Shown here in pieces: positions 6,275-12,368 of a stretch of 12,368 bases of DNA. The notes under the pieces are model-generated. The model did not search any database, was not told where the DNA came from, and saw only the letters and a list, made by a program, of their open reading frames with translations. Location of the stretch: positions 1 through 12,368 of the forward strand of contig CAJOQU010000090.1 in assembly GCA_905236975.1 (NCBI GenBank), in the 5' to 3' direction. A program made the translations under genes and the position numbers. Within the stretch, counting starts at the first letter, position 1, and each line of letters starts with the position of its first letter. This stretch comes from an uncultured Clostridia bacterium (lineage in GTDB: Bacteria; Bacillota; Clostridia; Oscillospirales; Acutalibacteraceae).

Positions 6275-7264
6275 TTACATCAAATGAATGCCGGCGCGTT
6301 TACATTGATCAATCTCTTTTTGCGGCCATATCGAAACCTGCACCTCACCAATGTGAGCCTTTTGCAGCAGCAGCATGCAAAGCCGTGACTGCCCGATGCC
6401 GCCGCCAACGCTAAGGGGCAGCGCGCCCGAAAGCAGCAATTTATGAAATTCAAATTGCAGGCGATCCTCGGCGTTTTCTTGCTTTAATTGCGTCAACAAG
6501 CTTTCTCGATCGACCCGAATGCCCATAGATGAAATTTCAAAGGCGCTGTCCAGCACCGCGTTATAAACCACAATATCGCCGTTCAGGTTCCAGTCGTCAT
6601 AATCGGGGGCGCGGCCGTCGTGCTTTTGGCCGTTTTTCAATCTGCCGCCTATTTTCATAATGAACACCGCGCCGTATTCTTTAGCGGCCATGTTCTCACG
6701 TTCCTTGGGCGTAAGGTCGGGATACCGCTCCTCCAACTCATAGGTAGTGACAAACCGGATCTGCCCGGGCAGCGTAATATCGATCACCGGGAATTTTTCG
6801 CAGACTGCTTTTGCCGTGCGCAAAATGGCGCCGTAGATGCTGCGAACCGTGGCTTTTAAGTATTCCTCATTGCGGTCTTCGGCGGTGATGACCTTTTCCC
6901 AATCCCACTGATCCACATAAATGGAATGGATATTGTCGCACACCTCGTCCCGCCGGATGGCATTCATGTCGGTATAAAGCCCGGTATGAACCGGAAAGCC
7001 GAAACGCATTAAAGCCATACGTTTCCACTTGGCAAGGCTGTGTACCACCTCGGCGATCTCGCCGGTCTCTTGAATGTCAAAATCCACCGGGCGCTCCACA
7101 CCGTTCAGATCGTCGTTGATGCCGTTGCCGCGTTTGACAAACAGAGGAGCTGTCACGCGGGAAAGATCCAGTGCGTCGCACAGTTCGGCGGAAAATTTTT
7201 CTTTTACAAAGGCAATGGCCTGCTGCGTTTCAAATTCATTGAGTTTAGCGGTATAAGTTTGCAT
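6275..7264 (-). CDS. asnA: Aspartate-ammonia ligase (asparagine synthetase A)
   Basis: This cytoplasmic enzyme makes asparagine from aspartate, ATP and ammonia. It is related to the catalytic core of class II Asp/Asn-tRNA synthetases. Family motifs are clear throughout: EVVHSLAKWKRMALMRF near residue 75, SIYVDQWDWEKVI near 115, RAPDYDDWNLNGDIVVYN near 220, SSMGIRVD, and the class II motif 3-like GGGIGQSRLCMLLLQ near the C-terminus. The length of 329 residues matches E. coli AsnA (330). I chose the ATG at 7264 because AAGGGTG lies 6 bases upstream; a GTG at 7273 overlaps that SD and would add three residues. It starts 15 bases after the asnS stop and should share the asnS T-box leader. Confidence 0.95.
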   Translation of the reverse strand: MQTYTAKLNEFETQQAIAFVKEKFSAELCDALDLSRVTAPLFVKRGNGINDDLNGVERPVDFDIQETGEIAEVVHSLAKWKRMALMRFGFPVHTGLYTDMNAIRRDEVCDNIHSIYVDQWDWEKVITAEDRNEEYLKATVRSIYGAILRTAKAVCEKFPVIDITLPGQIRFVTTYELEERYPDLTPKERENMAAKEYGAVFIMKIGGRLKNGQKHDGRAPDYDDWNLNGDIVVYNAVLDSAFEISSMGIRVDRESLLTQLKQENAEDRLQFEFHKLLLSGALPLSVGGGIGQSRLCMLLLQKAHIGEVQVSIWPQKEIDQCKRAGIHLM

Positions 7265-7279
7265 GAAAATCACCCTTCT

Positions 7280-8656
7280 TTATGAAATGCTGCCCACAGT
7301 ACGGGGATAAAGGATCACATCGCGAATATTGGCCATACCGGTCACATACATGATCATGCGCTCAAGACCCAGGCCAAAGCCGCTGTGCGGCACGGTGCCA
7401 AAGCGGCGCAAAGCGATATAATGCTCGTATTCATCCAACGACATGCCGCGTTTCTTCATGGCGGCAAGCAATTTATCCAAATCGGCCTCACGCTCACTGC
7501 AGCCGATAATCTCCCCCACGCCGGGAACCAGCAGATCGGTAGCGGCCACGGTTTTACCGTCGGGGTTTTGCTTCATGTAAAAAGATTTGATTTCTTTGGG
7601 GTAATCGGTCAAAAAGACCGGTTTTTGACAAATCACTTCGGCAATATAGCGTTCATGCTCGGTCATCAGATCACAGCCCCATTCGACCGGGTACTGGAAT
7701 GACTCACCCGACGCCTGTAAGCGCTCGACCGCCTCGGTATAAGTCATCACGGCAAAATCATGTGAAACGACCGATTGTAATTTTTCGATCAGACCCTTTT
7801 CAACACGTTCATCGAAAAATTTCATTTCATCGGGACAGCGTTCAAGCACCGTGCGAATGATATATTTGATCAGATCTTCGGCGATCTCGATAATATCAGG
7901 CAATTCGGCAAAAGCGACCTCGGGCTCCACATGCCAAAACTCCGCCACATGACGCGGCGTATTGCTTTTTTCGGCGCGAAAGCTGGGGCCAAAGGTATAA
8001 ATCTTGCCCATGGCCATGGCGGCGACCTCGCCCTCCAACTGGCCGGAAACGCTTAAAGCCGCCCGCTTGCCAAAGAAATCACCGGCGTAGTAATCTTCCG
8101 CGGTTTGATATTCATTGCTGTACCCAATGGTGGTGACCTGAAACATCTCGCCCGCGCCTTCACAGTCGCTGGCGGTAATCAGCGGCGTATGCACATACAC
8201 AAATCGGCGCGCCTGAAAAAACTCATGCACCGCGGCCGACACGACCGAACGCACGCGGAGCACCGCGTTAAAGGTATTGGTACGCACCCGCAAATGCGGC
8301 ATGGTACGCAAATATTCCAGCGTGTGGCGCTTTTTTTGCAGTGGGTAATCCGGCGGGCAGGAGCCCAGCACCGAGATTACTTTGGCGTTGATCTCAACCG
8401 AATCCGCGGCAACGGCGGAATCCACCACCGTACCCACCACCTTCAGCGAAGAGCCGAGCTTTAAAAAGGGCGAAACATCGGAAAAATTCGCCTTATCCAG
8501 CACAATCTGCAAGTGGCGGAAAGAGGTGCCGTCATTCAGTTCAATAAACGCCATGTTTTTAGAATCGCGTGAGGTACGCACCCAACCGCAGACCGTCACC
8601 TCAGCGCCCTTGAATTCGGGGTTTGAAAAAATTTCAAAAATATCGGTATGTTTCAT
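7280..8656 (-). CDS. asnS: Asparaginyl-tRNA synthetase
   Basis: This class II enzyme charges tRNA-Asn. Residues about 1-105 are the OB-fold anticodon-binding domain (EVTVCGWVRTSRDSKN at 19-34; FIELNDGTSF at 37-46). The catalytic core has the E. coli-like run TPLITASDCEGAGEMF (157-172), motif 2 FRAEKSNTPRHVAEFWHVE (226-244) and motif 3 GLGLERMIMY (428-437). YGTVPHSGFG-type residues at 419-428 are conserved. Length 458 is near the E. coli enzyme (466). I chose the ATG at 8656, 6 bases after GGAG; the adjacent ATG at 8659 is only 3 bases away, and a GTG at 8689 lacks an SD. Asn rather than Asp specificity is supported by resemblance to E. coli AsnS, by the AAC specifier in the leader and by the neighbouring asnA. 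Confidence 0.95.
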   Translation of the reverse strand: MKHTDIFEIFSNPEFKGAEVTVCGWVRTSRDSKNMAFIELNDGTSFRHLQIVLDKANFSDVSPFLKLGSSLKVVGTVVDSAVAADSVEINAKVISVLGSCPPDYPLQKKRHTLEYLRTMPHLRVRTNTFNAVLRVRSVVSAAVHEFFQARRFVYVHTPLITASDCEGAGEMFQVTTIGYSNEYQTAEDYYAGDFFGKRAALSVSGQLEGEVAAMAMGKIYTFGPSFRAEKSNTPRHVAEFWHVEPEVAFAELPDIIEIAEDLIKYIIRTVLERCPDEMKFFDERVEKGLIEKLQSVVSHDFAVMTYTEAVERLQASGESFQYPVEWGCDLMTEHERYIAEVICQKPVFLTDYPKEIKSFYMKQNPDGKTVAATDLLVPGVGEIIGCSEREADLDKLLAAMKKRGMSLDEYEHYIALRRFGTVPHSGFGLGLERMIMYVTGMANIRDVILYPRTVGSIS

Positions 8657-8660
8657 CATG

Positions 8661-8731
8661 ATCTCCAATCTGCCGCTGCGCATCAGCACCGATAAGTCGT
8701 AAAATCTCCCGTAGCGGCAAACGGAGATTTT
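8661..8731 (-). promoter_or_regulatory. Second hairpin in the asnS leader with an arm identical to the asnS SD
   Basis: On the minus strand AAAATCTCC (8723-8731) pairs perfectly with GGAGATTTT (8701-8709) around a 13-base loop, downstream of the T-box terminator. The asnS SD region also reads GGAGAT (8661-8666). The same AUCUCC segment could therefore pair either with its local partner or with the ribosome binding site. It could also act as a weak backup terminator, as four U follow the stem. The pairing is visible; a regulatory switch is inference. Confidence 0.45.
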
Positions 8732-8746
8732 ATGCTGTTTGCTCCT

Positions 8747-8797
8747 AAAAAAATGAAGCGCCTATACTCCTAATCACGATCAGGACGAATAGACGCT
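8747..8797 (-). terminator. T-box attenuator terminator before asnS
   Basis: On the minus strand AGCGTCTAT (8789-8797) pairs with ATAGGCGCT (8757-8765) over nine positions with one wobble, and an inner TCCT/AGGA pairing strengthens the stem. TCA then seven U follow, the classic intrinsic form. It lies directly after the conserved T-box sequence, so it is the default stop relieved when uncharged tRNA-Asn stabilises the antiterminator. Confidence 0.85.
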
Positions 8798-9004
8798 ATC
8801 CGCGGTGCCACCCAACTTACCTAAAAAGGTCACTCTTTGGACTTAACGCGTCCCGACGGCGCACCTAATAAAAATTCCTTAGAAAATCGTTCAGATTGCG
8901 GCTGAGAAGTGTTCTTCCCTTTGCAGGGCGGCCGCGTTTTCAGCACCGGCGGCTCTCTGAGCGCCCCAAACCAAAAGTACTTTTCTTCCTCAATGCCTTT
9001 AGAC
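8747..9004 (-). promoter_or_regulatory. T-box riboswitch, tRNA-Asn specific, controlling asnS-asnA
   Basis: This fills most of the 379-base gap between engB and asnS. The conserved T-box GGGTGGCACCGCG is at 8801-8813 on the minus strand. Upstream is a Stem I with an AGTA-type loop E segment (AAAAGTACTTTTGG, about 8970-8984), the distal-loop AGAGAGCCG and GGTGCTG segments (about 8941-8958), and the specifier region GGGAAGAACACTTC. There AAC (8911-8913) is followed by the customary purine. Stem III is ACCT-TTTT-AGGT (8819-8830). The antiterminator bulge reads TGGC (8807-8810), whose fourth base complements a G discriminator, as in tRNA-Asn. Codon and bulge therefore agree on asparagine, matching the genes downstream. 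Stem boundaries are approximate. Confidence 0.92.
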
Positions 9005-9010
9005 TATTCT

Positions 9011-9039
9011 ATTATAACAACCAAAACCGCTGCTGTCAA
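9011..9039 (-). promoter_or_regulatory. Consensus promoter for the T-box/asnS transcript, overlapping the engB stop
   Basis: TTGACA (9034-9039) and TATAAT (9011-9016) on the minus strand are separated by exactly 17 bases and both match consensus perfectly. The TGA in the -35 box is the engB stop codon. The predicted start is near 9004. Strong, unregulated initiation with control left to attenuation is normal for T-box genes. Confidence 0.85.
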
Positions 9040-9626
9040 CAAAAATCGGTTGATCGATCAATGATCTCGCGCAACGCCTCGACCGAATCGGCGTTTTGCA
9101 CCGAAAAGGGCAAAATTTCCGTCCCGTCGGCAAGGTCGCCCAATTCTTCCCGAATACGTGTCAGGCGGTCGGCGGTTTCGGTGCGGTTTAATTTATCGGC
9201 TTTGGTCAGCACCACGGTATAAGGGATGTCAACCGACCGCAGAAACGCCAGCATGGAAAGATCGAACGGTGTAGCCGGGTGGCGCATATCCACCAATTGA
9301 AAAACATGACGGATACGGCGACCGGTGGTGAAATACGATTCCATTAGCTCCGACCAACGGGATTTTTCGGCAAATGGCACCTTGGCATAGCCATAGCCCG
9401 GCAGATCGACCAGTCGCAGCTCCCCCACCCGATAAAAATTGATGGTAACCGTTTTTCCCGGTTTAGAACTGACCCGCGCCAGTGATTTGCGGCCAAGCAG
9501 TTTGTTGATCAGTGAGGATTTTCCCACATTGGAACGGCCGCAAAAGCAAATTTCCGGCAGGGTGGATGGCTCTAACTGCGCCGCGGTACCAAATGACTTT
9601 TCAAATACGGCGTTTTGTATCTTCAT
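9036..9626 (-). CDS. engB: Ribosome biogenesis GTPase EngB (YsxC/YihA)
   Basis: This small essential GTPase helps late assembly of the 50S subunit. At 196 residues it has standard length and a single G domain. G1 is GRSNVGKSS (30-38), G2 lies in KPGKTVTINFY (55-65), G3 is DLPGYGYAK (74-82) and G4 is TKAD (141-144). G5 is in SVQN (175-178), somewhat unlike the common SA/SS form. The ATG lies two bases after the lon stop, and its SD (GAGG) is inside the last lon codons, so the pair is co-transcribed and probably coupled. The lon-engB order is well known in Firmicutes. There is no terminator after it; transcription continues into the asnS T-box leader. Confidence 0.95.
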   Translation of the reverse strand: MKIQNAVFEKSFGTAAQLEPSTLPEICFCGRSNVGKSSLINKLLGRKSLARVSSKPGKTVTINFYRVGELRLVDLPGYGYAKVPFAEKSRWSELMESYFTTGRRIRHVFQLVDMRHPATPFDLSMLAFLRSVDIPYTVVLTKADKLNRTETADRLTRIREELGDLADGTEILPFSVQNADSVEALREIIDRSTDFC

Positions 9627-9628
9627 TT

Positions 9629-12031
9629 CTACTGCCTCACCGAGGTGACCGCCGCTTGGGGAGCGACCTCACGGTATAAAAAGGCGGGAGTATCGCTTGT
9701 TTCTTTGGGACGCACCAGCGCGCGGGAAAGAATCTCCTCCACATGGGAAACCGGCACAAACTCCACATGTTCCTTGACAACCGCGTCCACCTCTTCCAGA
9801 TCCGGCAGATTGGCTTTGGGAATAAACACCGTTTTTACGCCGCCGGTATAGGCCGCCATGGATTTTTCACGCAGTCCCCCAATGGGCAGTACGCGGCCGC
9901 GGATGGTGACTTCGCCCGTCATGGCGACATCCCGCCTTACCGGCAATCCGGAAAGCGCCGAAACCAAGCCGACCGTCATAGTGACCCCGGCTGAGGGGCC
10001 GTCCTTGGGAACCGCCGCCTCGGTGGCGTGAATATGGATATCGCGGTTTTTGTAAAATTCCGGATCGATCCCCAGTACTTCGGCGTTAGCACGCACAAAG
10101 CTGACCGCCGCTTTGGCCGACTCCTGCATGACGCTGCCAAGCGAACCGGTCAATTCCACCTTACCGGTGCCGACCATGGCGTTGACCTCTAACTGCATGA
10201 TTTCGCCGCCTACGGAGGTCCAGGCAAGTCCGTTGATGATCCCCACCTCGTCATGTTCTAAGAGAGCCTCAGGCCTATACCTTTTTTTGCCGAGCATTGC
10301 CTCCACATCTTCGGCCTTTAAGGTGATCTTCTTTGTCTCGCCCTCTGCAATGCGTTTAGCCGCCTTGCGGCAAAGCGCGGCAATGCAGCGTTCCAACCGG
10401 CGCACACCGGCCTCACGGGTATAAAAATCGATCAGTGTGTAAAAAGCGCCATCGGTAAACCGCAGCATTTTAGGCGACAGCCCATGCTGCGACAGCTGCC
10501 TGGGAGCCAAATGACGCTTGGCGATCTGCAGCTTTTCTTCCCTGGTATAGCCGGGAAGCTCAATGACCTCCATTCGGTCAAGCAGGGGCTTTGGTATGGT
10601 CGAAGCATTGTTAGCCGTGGCAATAAAGACCGTGCGGCTCAGGTCATACGGAATTTCGATATAATGATCCGAAAAGGCGACGTTTTGTTCGGGATCCAAA
10701 ACTTCAAGCAAAGCCGCCGCCGGGTCGCCGTGATAGTCGCCGGCCAGCTTGTCGATCTCATCCAGCAAAAGCAAGGGATTGCCGCTGCCTGCGTTTTGAA
10801 TGGCTTTGATGATCTTGCCGGGCATGGCGCCGATATAGGTTCTGCGATGGCCGCGAATTTCGGCTTCATCATGCACGCCGCCCAAGGAAATGCGGGCAAA
10901 ATTGCGGCCCATGCATTCGGCAATGGTTTTGCCGATGGAGGTCTTTCCCACACCGGGAGGCCCCACCAGACAAATGATTTGCCCCTTGATATCGGGCGCC
11001 AGCGTATAGACTGAAAGCAACTCCAAAATGCGTTCCTTCACCTTTTCCATGCCGTAAATGTCGCGGTCAAGAATACGTTCGGCACGTTTGATATCGGTAC
11101 GGAGTTTGGTCGTGTGCTCCCACGGAAGTTCCAGGCAGGTATCCAAATACCCGCGCAGGGTACTGCCGTCATGCGAGCCCTGGGGCATTTTATCCAGCTT
11201 GACCACTTCGCCGTGCAATTTTTCTTTGACCGATTCAGGCGCTTTTAAGGCCTCGATCCGGCTGTGGTATTCTTCGATTTCGTCGCATTCATCGCCGTAC
11301 AGTTCGCATGAAATGACCTTCATTTGCTCTCGCAAATAATATTCACGCTGGTTTTGATCAATGATCTCTTTGGTTTTGGCGTTGATTTTCTGATCGATCT
11401 TTGCAATTTCGCTTTCCTTTTCCAGCATATCGATCAAAATTTTGGTGCGAGTCACCACGTTGTTTTGCTCTAAAATGTACTGCTTATCATCATACGGCGC
11501 CGGCACACTGAAGGCGATAAAATCGGTCAAAAAGGAAAGGTCATCCCCTGATTCCACCCGCATAACAACCTCAGCCGGCACGCCGGGAATACATGAAATG
11601 AATTTGGCAAAGCTCATTTTCATACGACGTAACAGGGTTTCCATGTAAACGGGGCGATTTCGAACCGGCTTATCGTGAATTTCGGTCACTTCGGTCAGGA
11701 CGCAGTAATCGTTCTGTGTCAAAGCGCCGTGACCGGCACGGCAGACCCCTTCTAACACGACTTTAACCGTATCTTCCCCTATTTTGACCGTTTGCCGCAG
11801 CTTGGCGATACAGCCGATTTCATATAAATCTTTTTCGCCCGGTTCCTCGGTAAACAGATCATTTTGCGCGACCACAAAAACAAGGCGGTCATGAAGCGAG
11901 GCATAGCGCAAAGCGCCCAGCGAAGCTTTTCTGCTGATGTCGATGGTCAGCGCCGTTCCCGGAAACAGCACCAGCCCACGCAGGGGCAGTACCGGTAAGA
12001 GGTTGGGATTGATTTCTGCATTGGTTGGCAT
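9629..12031 (-). CDS. lon: ATP-dependent protease Lon
   Basis: Lon is a cytoplasmic homo-hexameric AAA+ serine protease that degrades misfolded and regulatory proteins. Counting from the ATG at 12031 (800 residues), the N-terminal substrate-binding domain begins LLPVLPLRGLVLFPG (about 11-25). A coiled linker follows (about 200-270; QREYYLREQMKVI). Walker A is GPPGVGKT (357-364) and Walker B LLLLDEIDK (420-428), with a sensor-1 motif IATANN (470-475). The protease domain holds PKDGPSAGVTM (675-685) with the nucleophile Ser680, and GGLREKSMAA (718-727) with Lys723 of the Ser-Lys dyad. I chose ATG 12031 because AGGTGA lies 5 bases upstream; the GTG at 12040 abuts the upstream stop and has no SD. 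It is first of a lon-engB pair and follows an unrecognised gene by 9 bases. Confidence 0.96.
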   Translation of the reverse strand: MPTNAEINPNLLPVLPLRGLVLFPGTALTIDISRKASLGALRYASLHDRLVFVVAQNDLFTEEPGEKDLYEIGCIAKLRQTVKIGEDTVKVVLEGVCRAGHGALTQNDYCVLTEVTEIHDKPVRNRPVYMETLLRRMKMSFAKFISCIPGVPAEVVMRVESGDDLSFLTDFIAFSVPAPYDDKQYILEQNNVVTRTKILIDMLEKESEIAKIDQKINAKTKEIIDQNQREYYLREQMKVISCELYGDECDEIEEYHSRIEALKAPESVKEKLHGEVVKLDKMPQGSHDGSTLRGYLDTCLELPWEHTTKLRTDIKRAERILDRDIYGMEKVKERILELLSVYTLAPDIKGQIICLVGPPGVGKTSIGKTIAECMGRNFARISLGGVHDEAEIRGHRRTYIGAMPGKIIKAIQNAGSGNPLLLLDEIDKLAGDYHGDPAAALLEVLDPEQNVAFSDHYIEIPYDLSRTVFIATANNASTIPKPLLDRMEVIELPGYTREEKLQIAKRHLAPRQLSQHGLSPKMLRFTDGAFYTLIDFYTREAGVRRLERCIAALCRKAAKRIAEGETKKITLKAEDVEAMLGKKRYRPEALLEHDEVGIINGLAWTSVGGEIMQLEVNAMVGTGKVELTGSLGSVMQESAKAAVSFVRANAEVLGIDPEFYKNRDIHIHATEAAVPKDGPSAGVTMTVGLVSALSGLPVRRDVAMTGEVTIRGRVLPIGGLREKSMAAYTGGVKTVFIPKANLPDLEEVDAVVKEHVEFVPVSHVEEILSRALVRPKETSDTPAFLYREVAPQAAVTSVRQ

Positions 12032-12040
12032 AACGATCAC

Positions 12041-12368
12041 CTATAAAGTCCAATTGGTCGTATTGTAAATAGCGGTTGCACAAAGCAAATTATCCTGAAA
12101 AACAAATAAAATACCGATGTTGTCAAAATTCACCCGAAGGCCCGTGGCGTTCGAAATGCCAAACAGGAAAAACACGTCGTCTTCCGTTAAATCTGTTTCC
12201 TCCGGTTCATACCCGGCCAGTGCTTCCTTTACCTCCAAGCTGACGGTGCCAAGCTCAAAACCGTAAGCGGTCTGCAGATCAACAATGTAGGAAATGCCCG
12301 CGCTTTCGTTCGATTTTTCATAATAGTAAAGAAATTGGCCGTTATCGATTCGCACGGTACGTTCGCCC
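12041..12368 (-). CDS. Unrecognised protein, C-terminal part (gene continues beyond the window)
   Basis: The minus-strand frame is open from the window edge to a TAG at 12041, giving 108 visible residues. The first visible residues are GERTVRIDNGQFLYYYEK. The GTG at 12355 is probably an internal valine, since no stop precedes it and no SD is seen. The fragment is acidic, with the charged stretch AGYEPEETDLTEDDVFFLFG in its middle, and ends in alternating hydrophobic residues (NIGILFVFQDNLLCATAIYN) that look like beta strands. I see no membrane helix, zinc motif or catalytic signature and do not recognise the family. Its stop lies 9 bases before the lon ATG and overlaps the lon SD region, so it is very likely co-transcribed with lon-engB. 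Confidence 0.7.
   Translation of the reverse strand, partial: GERTVRIDNGQFLYYYEKSNESAGISYIVDLQTAYGFELGTVSLEVKEALAGYEPEETDLTEDDVFFLFGISNATGLRVNFDNIGILFVFQDNLLCATAIYNTTNWTL

Noticed and set aside
7271..7273. GTG start for asnA
   Set aside because: It overlaps the SD of the ATG at 7264, and the ATG start gives a length matching known AsnA.
9036..9222. Open frames on the plus strand opposite engB, lon, asnS and the glycan genes
   Set aside because: They lie antisense to genes with clear family motifs, lack good SD sites and have no recognisable protein content.
12038..12040. GTG start for lon
   Set aside because: It directly abuts the upstream stop and has no SD; the ATG at 12031 has AGGTGA at good spacing.

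Overview
The window looks like a chromosome segment from a low-to-mid GC Firmicute, most likely a clostridial lineage of the Oscillospiraceae/Ruminococcaceae kind. The reasons are the T-box riboswitch, the lon-engB gene order, Gram-positive style Shine-Dalgarno (SD) sites and consensus TTGACA/TATAAT promoters. Nothing in the sequence allows a finer call. All genes except one AraC regulator lie on the minus strand. There are no rRNA or tRNA genes, CRISPR arrays, insertion sequences or phage genes.

Layout by ascending coordinate: (i) 1-56 is the 5' end of a translational GTPase gene (typA/bipA), with a perfect-consensus promoter upstream. (ii) 161-1888 is a two-gene operon, eda-kdgK (KDPG aldolase then 2-keto-3-deoxygluconate kinase, ATGA overlap), ending in a hairpin terminator. 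(iii) 1889-2039 is a compact divergent control region, with back-to-back promoters, three helically phased direct repeats and a palindrome at the start of the eda message. (iv) 2040-2798 is a divergent AraC-family regulator. (v) 2832-2872 is a bidirectional terminator. (vi) 2896-6195 is a pair of surface-glycan genes: a polyprenyl-phosphate sugar-1-phosphate transferase, then a membrane nucleotide-sugar 4,6-dehydratase of the CapD/PglF type. (vii) 6275-8656 is asnS-asnA, preceded at 8747-9004 by a T-box leader with an Asn (AAC) specifier and a TGGC bulge matching the GCCA end of tRNA-Asn. (viii) 9036-12031 is lon-engB. (ix) 12041-12368 is the 3' part of an unrecognised gene that runs out of the window.

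How the parts work together: Eda and KdgK form the lower arm of hexuronate/KDG breakdown (KDG to KDPG to pyruvate plus glyceraldehyde-3-phosphate), probably under the adjacent AraC regulator. AsnS and AsnA use and make asparagine respectively, and both should respond to uncharged tRNA-Asn through one T-box. The glycan pair starts a lipid-linked glycan and makes a 4-keto-6-deoxy nucleotide sugar. No terminator or good promoter is visible between asnA and this pair, so it may be partly under the T-box. Lon and EngB are housekeeping functions in protein quality control and 50S assembly.

I see no convincing entirely new system. The points most worth a second look are the phased repeat array in the eda/araC region, the second hairpin in the asnS leader whose arm copies the asnS SD, and the possible coupling of asparagine status to glycan genes.
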